A stretch of 18,928 nt of DNA from Bacteroidales bacterium (lineage in GTDB: Bacteria; Bacteroidota; Bacteroidia; Bacteroidales; PUMT01): contig SLOS01000030.1 in assembly GCA_007132365.1 (NCBI GenBank), forward strand, positions 1-18,928, written 5' to 3'. The notes beneath the pieces were generated by a model, which had not been told where the DNA came from, did no database searches, and worked only from the letters and a program-made list of their open reading frames with translations. The translations under genes and the position numbers were made by a program. The stretch's first letter is position 1; the number at the start of each line of letters is the position of its first letter. Of the stretch, positions 1 to 8,357 are shown in pieces.

Positions 1-287
1 ACCAGAAACTGGGTTACCTTGTCAGGGGTGGCGATCCGGATGCGATTGATTCAATTGTGCCGATGGCATTCGGCAACCTCGCCCTTGACCTTATTCTCAA
101 AGGCATCCACGGAAGGCTGGTTGTTCTTCAGAACGGCCGTTACGACAATGTGCCGATAGATGTCGTTACCAGCACCAAAAAACTGGTGGATATAAGAAAA
201 CATTACAACACCGACAGGTTAAGGCCGATTTACGAAAGCTTTGAAATGAAGCCCCTGTTTCTGATGACCGGTGAAACAGACAATTAA
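1..287 (+). CDS. pfkA: 6-phosphofructokinase, C-terminal fragment (partial at window start)
   Basis: This is the last 95 or so codons of a phosphofructokinase, open from the window edge in frame 3 and ending at TAA 285-287. The visible protein has the C-terminal PFK block: LGYLVRGGDPDAID, then GNLALDLI, a GRLVVLQNGRYDNVPI strand and the tail YNTDRLRPIYESFE. PFK converts fructose 6-phosphate to fructose 1,6-bisphosphate in cytoplasmic glycolysis. The arginine in the RGG(D/S)P segment lies in the region that contacts the substrate in the family. The tail style suggests the mixed-substrate group III type rather than the short E. coli PfkA type, but the residues that decide between ATP and pyrophosphate as donor lie outside the window, so the donor is not known. 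The gene is followed by a strong hairpin terminator. Confidence 0.85.
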   Translation, partial: QKLGYLVRGGDPDAIDSIVPMAFGNLALDLILKGIHGRLVVLQNGRYDNVPIDVVTSTKKLVDIRKHYNTDRLRPIYESFEMKPLFLMTGETDN

Positions 288-334
288 ACAGCCTTAAAAT
301 AAAACCCTTACCCGAAAACTGCAGCAAATAAAAC

Positions 335-365
335 AGGCCGGTCTTTCAAAAGTGCCGGCCTTTTT
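335..365 (+). terminator. Intrinsic terminator of the phosphofructokinase gene
   Basis: A GC-rich stem has arms AGGCCGG (335-341) and CCGGCCT (355-361) with a 13-nt loop, followed by a T-run at 361-365. It lies 47 bp after the phosphofructokinase stop codon. Read on the minus strand, the stem is followed by TGTTTTATTT, so it can also stop transcripts from the convergent FadL-type gene. Confidence 0.8.
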
Positions 366-378
366 CATCAATGCCAAA

Positions 379-418
379 GGAGATTGTCCGGCCTTATTGC
401 GGACAGCCTCCTTTTTTT
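379..418. terminator. Second hairpin between convergent genes, likely bidirectional
   Basis: The arms are 379-390 and 400-411, a 12-bp stem with one mismatch and one G-T wobble and a 9-nt loop. Seven T follow on the plus strand (412-418). It lies 16 bp beyond the stop of the minus-strand FadL gene. In the minus direction only TTT follows the stem, so it is stronger as a plus-strand terminator. With the hairpin at 335-361 it makes a tandem barrier. Confidence 0.7.
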
Positions 419-434
419 GCTTAAAGCTTTATTT

Positions 435-1742
435 TCAGAATGAGAAATCAAGTCCGACAGCAAATACCATGTTGTCACGGTTGTATGTTTCATTGACTGA
501 AACAGGGCCCAGATTAAAGCTCCTTGAATCTTCATCGTAAAAAGACATAAGGAAGCCAAGATTGACCGCAATCATTTCGTTAATTGCATATCTGCCCCCG
601 ACGCCAAAATTATTCGTGGAAAGGCTGTGGCTAAGGTCGCTGTGGTATTCTTCCTTCACACCGGTTCGTGTGCGCAGATACCCGCCACTAACCAGCAGGC
701 TGTTGGTAATGCTGTATTCCAGTCCAAATGCCAACTCAATAAAGTTTTTGTCGATAATATCCTCATTAGATACGGGAATTCCACCTATTCTCTTACCATA
801 ATCGGCCAGTTTGTCAAAGTAATAATGCACTCCGGCTGAAAGATTTAGTTGAGGTGTAGCCTGGTATCCTGCTCCGACAGAGAGCATAGATGGCATATCA
901 CTGCGTGTTTTGGCTCCGTCCGGAAACATCCCTGTTCCGTCAAGCAAAACTGTACCATCAATGGCTGTTTCATTTTCAAGCTCCAGCTTAGTCAAAAATT
1001 CATACTTAATTCCAATGTTGAACTGGTCATTAGGTTTGATGCTTAATCCAATAATCGGTGTAATTGCATTTCCCTTTTGAACTGCATCAACTTCAATATC
1101 AGGGATGGGAGAGGCCAGCCAATTACCCGCAATTTCCATTTCAACATCCCTCAAGTATCCTTCATAACTATTTGTAGCTAATACATATCGTGCACCACCG
1201 AATAAAGAAAACACATCATTTATCTCATAGGATAAACCAAGCTGGCCTCCAAAAAATATTGAACTTCCTTCAAAATATACTAAATGACGATAATCATCTA
1301 CCAGAGGATTAGGCATGAGTTGTGATGAGATTGCAGCTTCAAACGAAGGCAATCCATCTTCATAAACAGCTCCTCCCCCGCCTCCTACCGGATTAAACCC
1401 AAAGGAAAAGGCAAGTTTTCCAGTTTTATAAGCCGCATAGACACCTGGAAATAATGGAGCGGTAACAGACCCTTTAAATTCACTTTGTTTATTAAATGGA
1501 AAATCATTTTTAATACTGCGATTCTGAATGATGGCCTGGTTATTCAAAGATAAGTGGAAACCATCGGCAAGCCTGGTAAGGCCGGCAGGATTATAATAAA
1601 CTGCATCAATACCAAGGGATGCATCACGTGCAGGCATCCTTATGTAAGAGGCACTCTGGTTTGTATTCGTCATGATGCCTCCGGAATAAGCTATATTCGC
1701 AGCAAAACTGACAGCAACAAGCAAGACAAAAAATTTTCTCAT
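435..1742 (-). CDS. Outer-membrane transport protein, OmpP1/FadL/TodX family
   Basis: The protein has 435 residues, close to the family's usual 400-500. Residues 1-20 form a signal peptide: MRKFF, a hydrophobic core and a small-residue cleavage region near Ala18/Ser20. The family hallmark NPAGL follows at 51-55, after the N-terminal hatch segment in which the family places its substrate path. The rest alternates hydrophobic and polar residues in strands. The chain ends in ...GLDFSF, with the terminal aromatic residue typical of a beta-barrel recognised by BAM. Known members carry long-chain fatty acids or other hydrophobic compounds across the outer membrane; the substrate here cannot be told. 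It is a single gene, convergent with phosphofructokinase and divergent from the T9SS protein. An inverted repeat at 1797-1817 upstream may be an operator. Confidence 0.88.
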   Translation of the reverse strand: MRKFFVLLVAVSFAANIAYSGGIMTNTNQSASYIRMPARDASLGIDAVYYNPAGLTRLADGFHLSLNNQAIIQNRSIKNDFPFNKQSEFKGSVTAPLFPGVYAAYKTGKLAFSFGFNPVGGGGGAVYEDGLPSFEAAISSQLMPNPLVDDYRHLVYFEGSSIFFGGQLGLSYEINDVFSLFGGARYVLATNSYEGYLRDVEMEIAGNWLASPIPDIEVDAVQKGNAITPIIGLSIKPNDQFNIGIKYEFLTKLELENETAIDGTVLLDGTGMFPDGAKTRSDMPSMLSVGAGYQATPQLNLSAGVHYYFDKLADYGKRIGGIPVSNEDIIDKNFIELAFGLEYSITNSLLVSGGYLRTRTGVKEEYHSDLSHSLSTNNFGVGGRYAINEMIAVNLGFLMSFYDEDSRSFNLGPVSVNETYNRDNMVFAVGLDFSF

Positions 1743-1796
1743 AGTTTATGGTTTAGTGATTAGTTTAAACAAATATTTTGCAAATGAACAAAAAAA

Positions 1797-1817
1797 TTTT
1801 CGACTCAACTTCGAAAA
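1797..1817. repeat. Perfect 7-bp inverted repeat upstream of the FadL-type gene
   Basis: The arms TTTTCGA (1797-1803) and TCGAAAA (1811-1817) are separated by 7 nt. They lie 55-75 bp before the FadL start codon, a plausible place for a dimeric repressor or activator. No T-run follows, so it is not an obvious terminator. Function is inferred from position only. Confidence 0.4.
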
Positions 1818-1971
1818 ACACCCAAATAATTAATAAAAATTCGTTAAAATGATTATTATTGTGTCTTTTTGACCAGGAAATAAAATACCGTTTCCCGAAC
1901 AACAAAGGCTAAAATAGAATTTATCTGCCAATCAGGAAAGCTGCCAGATCCTGTAAATATTGTTAAAGGAA

Positions 1972-2002
1972 TTTGACTTAACATTATTATTTTGTAATTT
2001 TA
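1972..2002 (+). promoter_or_regulatory. Possible Bacteroidota promoter for the T9SS protein gene
   Basis: TTTG at 1972-1975 could be the -33 box. After 19 nt comes TAATTTTA at 1995-2002, which differs from the Bacteroidota -7 consensus TAnnTTTG only at the last base. Transcription would begin near 2008, which favours ATG 2045 over the upstream TTG 2012 as the start codon. Confidence 0.4.
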
Positions 2003-2044
2003 AATTAATTATTGTTCTTTTATGGCTGTCAAGCCGGGAAATTT

Positions 2045-2536
2045 ATGAAACAAACTATTACAATAGTATTAATTCTTTGCCTTGGCATAAATTTAAAGGC
2101 GTATTCGTTGTCACCACAGCCGGCATCCTCAATGGATATTTCCGGCCACAATGACACAGAATTGCCGGGCTGGTCTCAGGGAGAGGCCTCTGCATCAGTT
2201 AACCTTTCCGATAATTTTTTCGGCAACCAGCCATTACTTCAACCTGATCTTACTGTTGTATCATCAGAAAGATTCGGCAAACCCGGCTTTCAGGTTAAAG
2301 TTTACCCGAATCCCGCAACAGATTTTATCAGGATTGAATGGAGGACTGATGTACAAACCGAGGTGCATGTTGAACTATATGATCTTGTCGGAAGAAGAGT
2401 AACTCAGGAGAGATCGGATAATCAGGTGAATCATATAAGGATAGACATGGAACCATTTCAAAAATCGGCCTACCTGTTAAAAATATATACCAGTGACGGT
2501 GAATACTCACGCACATTCCGGATAGTTAAGAACTAA
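2045..2536 (+). CDS. Small secreted protein with T9SS type A C-terminal sorting domain
   Basis: The protein has 163 residues. Residues 1-19 form a Sec signal peptide (MKQTITIVLILCLGINLKA). Residues 20-81 are polar and low in predicted structure, with no domain I recognise. Residues 82-163 form a type A sorting domain: VYPNPATD at 86-93, a beta-rich stretch with ELYDLVGRRV at 110-119, the YLLKIYTSDGEYSRTFRI block near the end, and a terminal lysine region (VKN). Such domains direct export through the type IX system and are normally cut off or used for anchoring. Here almost no cargo precedes the domain, which is unusual. An in-frame TTG at 2012 would put a polar leader before the signal peptide, so ATG 2045 is preferred. 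The gene is convergent with tsaD, 26 bp apart. Confidence 0.82.
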   Translation: MKQTITIVLILCLGINLKAYSLSPQPASSMDISGHNDTELPGWSQGEASASVNLSDNFFGNQPLLQPDLTVVSSERFGKPGFQVKVYPNPATDFIRIEWRTDVQTEVHVELYDLVGRRVTQERSDNQVNHIRIDMEPFQKSAYLLKIYTSDGEYSRTFRIVKN

Positions 2537-2562
2537 GCACTGGATTATTTTTATGCACTTTT

Positions 2563-3588
2563 TTATGTTTTGAAGCTGACCCTTGCTACAGGGACCGTGT
2601 CCTGCGAAGAAAAATCCTTATTGAGATATTTATAGTAGGCAGTGATAGCTATCATAGCAGCATTGTCCGTTGTGTAGGATTGTTTTGGCAGGAAGACCTC
2701 CCAGCCATTTTGGTTTCCGTATGCTGTAATAGCTTCCCTCAGGGCTGAGTTGGCTGCAACTCCGCCTGCAAGGGCTATCCTGTTCACACCGGTTTGCCGG
2801 GATGCCCTGATAAGATTTGCAATAAGGATTTCAACTATCGTAAATTGCAATGAGGCACAAAGGTCATTAATATTTCTTTCGAGGAATCCGGGATCTATTT
2901 TTTGCCTGTCACGCAAAAAATAGAGGAATGAGGTTTTCAGTCCACTGAAACTGTAATCGAGTCCTCGCACCGAAGGCCGGGGAAACCTGAATGCCTGCGG
3001 GTTGCCGTCCCTGCTGTATCTGTCTATCCTGGGCCCGCCGGGATATTGTATTCCCATGACTTTGGCACATTTATCAAAAGCCTCACCGGCCGCATCATCA
3101 GTAGTTTGCCCGAGAACCTCCATGTCAAGATGATCCCTTACCATAACCAGCTGGGTATGCCCGCCTGAAACGAGAAGACAGAGAAACGGGAAAGAGGGAA
3201 ACTTTTGCTGGTTATTCTGTTCCCTTATAAAATGCACGAGAATGTGGGCATGAAGATGGTTCACCTCAACAAGGGGAATATTTCTGGCAAGTGCAAAACC
3301 TTTTGCAAATGATGCTCCAACAAGCAGTGACCCCATCAATCCCGGACCCTTTGTAAACCCTACTGCAGAAACTTCATCCCTGGTAATACCGGCTTCTCTG
3401 AGAGCAAGCTCCACCACTGGAACAATATTCTGCTGATGAGCCCTGGATGCAAGTTCCGGGACAACCCCCCCATATCTCCTGTGAACATCCTGACCGGCAA
3501 TGACATTTGACCTTATTACTCCGTCAGCAATAACCGCTGCAGAAGTATCATCGCAGGATGACTCAATTCCAAGAATAATTAATGACAT
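2563..3588 (-). CDS. tsaD: tRNA N6-adenosine threonylcarbamoyltransferase TsaD
   Basis: TsaD moves the threonylcarbamoyl group from TC-AMP to A37 of tRNAs that read ANN codons, giving t6A; it works in the cytoplasm with TsaB and TsaE. The 341-residue length is normal for bacterial TsaD. The N-terminus LGIESSCDDTSAAV is the ASKHA-fold opening of the family. The metal-binding histidines fall at H111 and H115 in NHLHAH, the same numbers as in the E. coli protein. SGGHTQL at 141-147, TTDDAAGEAFDK at 162-173 and a C-terminal TTDNAAMIA complete the nucleotide and metal site. All key residues look intact. The start codon lies head-to-head with tamB, overlapping its annotated ATG by 7 bp. Confidence 0.96.
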   Translation of the reverse strand: MSLIILGIESSCDDTSAAVIADGVIRSNVIAGQDVHRRYGGVVPELASRAHQQNIVPVVELALREAGITRDEVSAVGFTKGPGLMGSLLVGASFAKGFALARNIPLVEVNHLHAHILVHFIREQNNQQKFPSFPFLCLLVSGGHTQLVMVRDHLDMEVLGQTTDDAAGEAFDKCAKVMGIQYPGGPRIDRYSRDGNPQAFRFPRPSVRGLDYSFSGLKTSFLYFLRDRQKIDPGFLERNINDLCASLQFTIVEILIANLIRASRQTGVNRIALAGGVAANSALREAITAYGNQNGWEVFLPKQSYTTDNAAMIAITAYYKYLNKDFSSQDTVPVARVSFKT

Positions 3589-6500
3589 TATTGTTCATTA
3601 AATTAGCTATATATAAACTTTTTTTTATTTATTTTCGTTTGATTAGAAAATCCAAAGTTATCAAAAAATTATACAAGGCAGCAGCCATCATTGCACTGAT
3701 TATTCTGGCCCTTCCTACAGGAGCATTTATTCTTGTACAGTTGCCTGCAGTGCAAACCCATCTGACACGGCAAATTGCAAAACAGGTCTCAAGAAACCTT
3801 AATGCAAAATTTGAGGTGGGGAGGGTAGATATTGTTTTTTTTAACAGGCTGTTATTAAGAGACATATACATAGAAGACCAGAAAGGTGACACCTTAATGA
3901 AAGCTGCAAGACTTTCTGCAACGGTCCAGCAACTTAACAGGACAAAAAGGTCTATTGTATTTAATCAGATCATGCTCCATGATGCAGAGATTAATTTACG
4001 TTCTGATGCAGATTCAGTACTGAACCTGCAGTTCATTATTGATGCCGTAGGATCTGAAGATACAGCAAAGACCAGGTGGGACATTGCAATTAACGCTGTA
4101 AATTTCACAAACTCAAAACTTTCATTCAGGAGGCATGAACCTGAAATCAGGGAATACGGGATTAATTTTCAGGATATCGAACTCAGCCGCTTTAACCTTC
4201 TGGCAAACAAAATACACACTACTGCAGATTCGGTGCATTTCAATATCATGTACCTGAACTTTACTGAAAAAAGCGGGTTCCGCCTTGATCATTTTACCTC
4301 TGAAAACAGCATATCATCCTCGGGAATAGATGTCAGGAACCTGAAGATACTCACTCCGGGATCAAGGCTGGACCTTGATCATTATAACATGAATTTCAAA
4401 GGCTTTGAAGCTTTTCGCGATTTTGTAAGCCGTGTTGCCATCAACAGCAGTTTCAACCATTCTGTAATCAGATTTAAGGATATCTCCTATTTTGCAAAGG
4501 GACTTAAAGATTTTGACCAGGAAGTTACAATGTCAGGAGAGGTTACAGGCAGAATAGATAACCTTAAAGGCAGCGGCATACATATCACTGGCTTTCAGGA
4601 AACTTCGCTGGTGGCCGACTTCAATATGATCGGACTGCCTGATTTTGATGAAACATTCATCTTTCTTGATCTTGAAAATTTAACCTCTTCAGCCGGAGAC
4701 ATCCTGAAAATTGTCAGGTCCGGTCCGGATGGGCCGGAGGAGAACCTCCAGGCAAGCTTGTCAGCTTTGGGCGAGCTCTCCTACAAGGGAAAGTTTACCG
4801 GATTTATTGACGATTTTGTTGCATACGGACAGCTTACCACCGGCCTGGGGACCCTCATCACAGACATTTCTTTGCAGCCTGATGCTGACAATATATTGAA
4901 CTTCAACGGCAGGCTGAATGCAGTTCATTTCGATGCCGGGTCACTTGCCGCATCTGATCAGATTGGCAGAATTACCTTTAGCGCAGGAATTAACGGGCAA
5001 ATATCAACTCATTCAGGGATTTATGCAAATCTGGACGGGATCATAGATTCCGTGCAACTCTTTGACTATACATACCGGTACGTTCAGCTTGAAGGAGAGC
5101 TGAATGAAAGAAATTTCAGGGGATCAGCGTATATCAATGATCCCAATCTTGTGCTTGAGTTTCTTGGCACTATCAACCTTACTGAAGAGATCCCGGAGTT
5201 TGATTTCACAGCCAATGTATCCGGAGCACGCCTTTATGACCTTAAACTGCAGAAAGAAGACCCTGACCTGATGGTTTCTTTTTTTTCAACGGCTAACTTC
5301 GAAGGGAATAATATTGATAACCTGAATGGAAGGATCAGCCTGGTTAACGCAGTTTTCAAAAGCAGGGACCAGATCCTTGAAGTTGATAATGTAAGTCTGG
5401 AAGCAACCGGTGCTGAGAGCACAAGAAATATCATCCTCTCTTCAAACCTTGCAGATGCACGAATTTCCGGCAACTACGAATTTGCCACAATCGCCAGATC
5501 TTACAGTCAGTTCGTAAACCATTTCATACCGTCCTATGCAATTGAATCAAGCCAGTATCCTGAACCTACCGGCAATAGTTTCACCTTTGAAGTTCAAATA
5601 AAAGATATAGAGGAATTTACAGAGTTTTTTACCCCCGAATTATATATTGCTTCAGGCACCTATATCAGGGGTATATATGACCCCTCGTCCTTTATTTCTG
5701 AAATAACCGGGTTTACAGAGAAATTACAGATAAATCGCAACACATTCCATAATCTTAATCTTGACACCAGTTCAGGTGATACGGTTTTTCAAATAAATTC
5801 CAGCGCAGACAGAATAATTTTAGCCAGCCGTTACGAATTGGAAAACATCAGTCTCACCTCGGGAATCCTTAATGACAGTATTGGCATCAAACTCGGATGG
5901 GACAATAAAGATAAGCTTACCTATAAGGGATCTCTTATGGCTTCGGTAAATTTTGAAAAGAATCCGGGGAAGAAGATGCCACTGGCATTTATTGACCTGT
6001 ATCCTTCCAGCATAATAATTGCAGATTCTTTATGGCAAGTTTCCAAAAGCAGAATGCGAATTGATACAACATCCTTCGAAATTGAGAATTTTGTTTTCGG
6101 CATGGACGGTCAGAGCTTTCAATTAGACGGTAAAATTTCAGAAGCTCCCTGTGACTCACTGCATTTTGTCTTCAAAAACCTGGACCTTCAGAACATTGAA
6201 TTAATTACCTCACTGGCCAATTTTCATGCAGGAGGTATTGTTAACGGTTATGCAAGCCTTTCTGATTTATATGAAAACCCTGTATTCAAAACAGATCTGG
6301 GAATAGATGAACTCACAATGAATAACCAGGATTTCGGTAATATGTCCATTTTAAGCGAATGGGATAATACCACCCGGAGCATCAATATTCATACTTTCAG
6401 TAACAGGGGGGATGACCGGATCATAAATATCGAAGGCAGATACCTACCGGATGGAGGCATGCTTGATTTTAAACTTCAACTGAATAAAATAAATCTACGC

Positions 6501-8105
6501 ACTCTCGACGGATACCTTGACGAAGTTTTTGCCAACCTGAGGGGTATTGCAACCGGAGAACTTAAACTGGAGGGCAATATCCGGCAACCTTTGGTTAACG
6601 GAAACCTTCTTTTACAAAAAACCTCCTTTACGGTTGACTACTTAAACACACAGTATAATTTCACCCATGAGGTAAAGATCAGCAATAACGAAATTATTTT
6701 CGATGATCTTGTTATATATGATATCAACCATAATACCTGCAGGGCCAACGGAAGGATAACCAGCAACTATTTCCGCGATTTTGCACTTAACATAAACCTT
6801 TACCCGGAACGTTTCATGGCACTGAATACCCTGGAAAAAGACAATGACCTCTTCTACGGGCGTGTATTTGCCAGCGGAGTTGTAAATATTACAGGACCCA
6901 CCGATAATATTACAATAAATATTGCCGCCCGAACCAACAGAAACACGCGGTTCTTTATACCTCTACAAAAAAGCAGTGAATTGCGTGACCTGCATTTCCT
7001 TAACTTTACCGGGGGGTCATCTATTGAGACAGATCAGGCTCAGGAAACGGAAACCAGGAGATACGAAGTCGACCTGACGGGAATTGAGCTTAATTTCGAT
7101 CTGGATGTTACCCCGGACGCAGAAGTGCAGATAATATTTGATTCAACAATTGGCGATATTATCCGTGGCAGAGGCAGTGGTTCATTTAAAATCGGGATTA
7201 ATTCGCTGGGGCAGTTCAACATGTTCGGAGAATATATTATAGACCGGGGAGATTATTTATTCACCCTTCAAAATGTTATTAATAAGCGATTTGACATTGA
7301 GCGGGGAGGAAGGATATCATGGAGCGGCAACCCTGCCGATGCAAATGTCGACCTTAAGGCGGTTTACCGGGTCAGGGCATCTCTGAGACCAATACTCGGA
7401 GATTTAGGCAGTGCAGTAGCCAGCGATTTCAGACGTCCTGTTGAGTGTCATATTATTTTAAGAAACAAGCTTATGTCACCCGATATAAGATTTGAAATAG
7501 AACTCCCGTCAGCCGACCAGGAAATAAGAAGTTATGTGGAAGCCAGCCTGAATACCGAAGAAAAAAGAAACCGGCAGTTTCTCGCACTCCTGGTTTTAAG
7601 CAGTTTCCTGCCCGATCAGGGTAGTGCAGGTCCCGACAGGGCAAGCAGCCTCGGGACAAGTGCCACCGAAGCCGGTATCAATACGGTGAGTGAATTTTTC
7701 TCCAACCAGCTCAGCAACTGGCTCTCGCAGGTCAGCCGCGACGTCAATTTTGGAGTCAACTGGAGGCCCGGTGATGAAATAACCCCCGATGAGGTTGAAC
7801 TGGCCCTTTCAACACAGTTACTCAACGACCGGATCAGCATAAACGGTCATGTTGATGTTGCAGGCCGGCAAACAAATACCAGCAATATTGTAGGAGATTT
7901 CGACGTTGATATAAAGCTGAACCGGAGCGGAAAACTAAGGCTAAAAGCATTCACAAGGGCAAATGACAACCTGATCAGGCCGCATCTTTCGCCGTATACT
8001 CAGGGAGTGGGATTATTTTACAGGGAAGAGTTCGACAGCTTTGAGGAGTTGATGAACAGGTACTGGAACAGGGTATTTTCAAACAATAATAGAGAAGAGG
8101 AATAA
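3582..8105 (+). CDS. tamB: Translocation/assembly module protein TamB (DUF490 family)
   Basis: This AsmA/TamB-like protein has about 1507 residues, in the usual range for Bacteroidota. A single N-terminal membrane segment (about 29-52) anchors it in the inner membrane. The body is a long run of beta-strands, consistent with the hydrophobic-groove taco fold that bridges the periplasm. The conserved TamB C-terminal domain is clear at about 1150-1490, with its signature at about 1222-1270 (GDYLFTLQNVINKRFDIERGG, then a SGNPADANVDL segment). Known family members take part in outer-membrane protein insertion or inter-membrane phospholipid transport. The C-terminus SPYTQGVGLFYREEFDSFEELMNRYW is typical of the Bacteroidota forms. 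The start is uncertain: ATG 3582 overlaps tsaD, while TTG 3639 gives a shorter and more normal N-terminus. No TamA/BamA partner lies in the window. Confidence 0.93.
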   Translation: MTLLFIKLAIYKLFFIYFRLIRKSKVIKKLYKAAAIIALIILALPTGAFILVQLPAVQTHLTRQIAKQVSRNLNAKFEVGRVDIVFFNRLLLRDIYIEDQKGDTLMKAARLSATVQQLNRTKRSIVFNQIMLHDAEINLRSDADSVLNLQFIIDAVGSEDTAKTRWDIAINAVNFTNSKLSFRRHEPEIREYGINFQDIELSRFNLLANKIHTTADSVHFNIMYLNFTEKSGFRLDHFTSENSISSSGIDVRNLKILTPGSRLDLDHYNMNFKGFEAFRDFVSRVAINSSFNHSVIRFKDISYFAKGLKDFDQEVTMSGEVTGRIDNLKGSGIHITGFQETSLVADFNMIGLPDFDETFIFLDLENLTSSAGDILKIVRSGPDGPEENLQASLSALGELSYKGKFTGFIDDFVAYGQLTTGLGTLITDISLQPDADNILNFNGRLNAVHFDAGSLAASDQIGRITFSAGINGQISTHSGIYANLDGIIDSVQLFDYTYRYVQLEGELNERNFRGSAYINDPNLVLEFLGTINLTEEIPEFDFTANVSGARLYDLKLQKEDPDLMVSFFSTANFEGNNIDNLNGRISLVNAVFKSRDQILEVDNVSLEATGAESTRNIILSSNLADARISGNYEFATIARSYSQFVNHFIPSYAIESSQYPEPTGNSFTFEVQIKDIEEFTEFFTPELYIASGTYIRGIYDPSSFISEITGFTEKLQINRNTFHNLNLDTSSGDTVFQINSSADRIILASRYELENISLTSGILNDSIGIKLGWDNKDKLTYKGSLMASVNFEKNPGKKMPLAFIDLYPSSIIIADSLWQVSKSRMRIDTTSFEIENFVFGMDGQSFQLDGKISEAPCDSLHFVFKNLDLQNIELITSLANFHAGGIVNGYASLSDLYENPVFKTDLGIDELTMNNQDFGNMSILSEWDNTTRSINIHTFSNRGDDRIINIEGRYLPDGGMLDFKLQLNKINLRTLDGYLDEVFANLRGIATGELKLEGNIRQPLVNGNLLLQKTSFTVDYLNTQYNFTHEVKISNNEIIFDDLVIYDINHNTCRANGRITSNYFRDFALNINLYPERFMALNTLEKDNDLFYGRVFASGVVNITGPTDNITINIAARTNRNTRFFIPLQKSSELRDLHFLNFTGGSSIETDQAQETETRRYEVDLTGIELNFDLDVTPDAEVQIIFDSTIGDIIRGRGSGSFKIGINSLGQFNMFGEYIIDRGDYLFTLQNVINKRFDIERGGRISWSGNPADANVDLKAVYRVRASLRPILGDLGSAVASDFRRPVECHIILRNKLMSPDIRFEIELPSADQEIRSYVEASLNTEEKRNRQFLALLVLSSFLPDQGSAGPDRASSLGTSATEAGINTVSEFFSNQLSNWLSQVSRDVNFGVNWRPGDEITPDEVELALSTQLLNDRISINGHVDVAGRQTNTSNIVGDFDVDIKLNRSGKLRLKAFTRANDNLIRPHLSPYTQGVGLFYREEFDSFEELMNRYWNRVFSNNNREEE

Positions 8106-8357
8106 AACATCCCCATCAAATTATGTATAACTAATATAGATTTTAAGAAAAAGATATTAACCATGGGGGTTCGACGGATCTGAAACACTCAATTACCTTG
8201 ATATGCGTTAATATCGTATTGTTAAATCATTAGCGTTTTATAATTTGTACTAGTCAAATGATTGATGTAATTTTGGCAAATTGTATTTTAAACCTGACAT
8301 TTAAATAACAATAAATAATATCTCAACGTTTTAATAAATCTCAACAATTCCGTTAAT
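8106..8357. other. Spacer between tamB and exbB
   Basis: The spacer is AT-rich and 252 bp long. It holds a very good Bacteroidota promoter (8244-8275). It also has a distant 8-bp inverted pair, GATATTAA (8153-8160) and TTAATATC (8208-8215), and two TCTCAAC copies (8321-8327, 8339-8345) in the exbB leader. No clear terminator for tamB and no RNA gene were found. Confidence 0.5.
8244..8275 (+). promoter_or_regulatory. Bacteroidota sigma-ABfr-type promoter of the exbB operon
   Basis: TTTG (8244-8247) and TAATTTTG (8268-8275) match the Bacteroidota -33 and -7 boxes (TTTG and TAnnTTTG) exactly, with a 20-nt spacer that is the expected length. Transcription should begin near 8280, giving a leader of roughly 75 nt before ATG 8358. 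Confidence 0.65.

Larger units (their letters stand above)
1743..2044. other. AT-rich divergent intergenic region
   Basis: These 302 bp between the FadL-type gene and the T9SS protein gene hold no credible coding sequence and no RNA gene I can recognise. They contain a perfect 7-bp inverted repeat (1797-1817) on the FadL side and a possible Bacteroidota promoter (1972-2002) on the T9SS side. No clean -7/-33 pair was found for the FadL gene; the nearest is a one-mismatch -7 element read on the minus strand at 1770-1777, without a matching -33 box. Confidence 0.6.

Noticed and set aside
2012..2044. TTG start at 2012 for the T9SS protein
   Set aside because: It would place an 11-residue leader before a good signal peptide and lies almost at the predicted transcription start; ATG 2045 fits better.
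8164..8186. A stretch resembling the 5' end of tmRNA (GGGGGTTCGACGGATCTGAA)
   Set aside because: The likeness is limited to about 20 bases. No tag reading frame, pseudoknots or tRNA-like 3' end follow before exbB begins at 8358.
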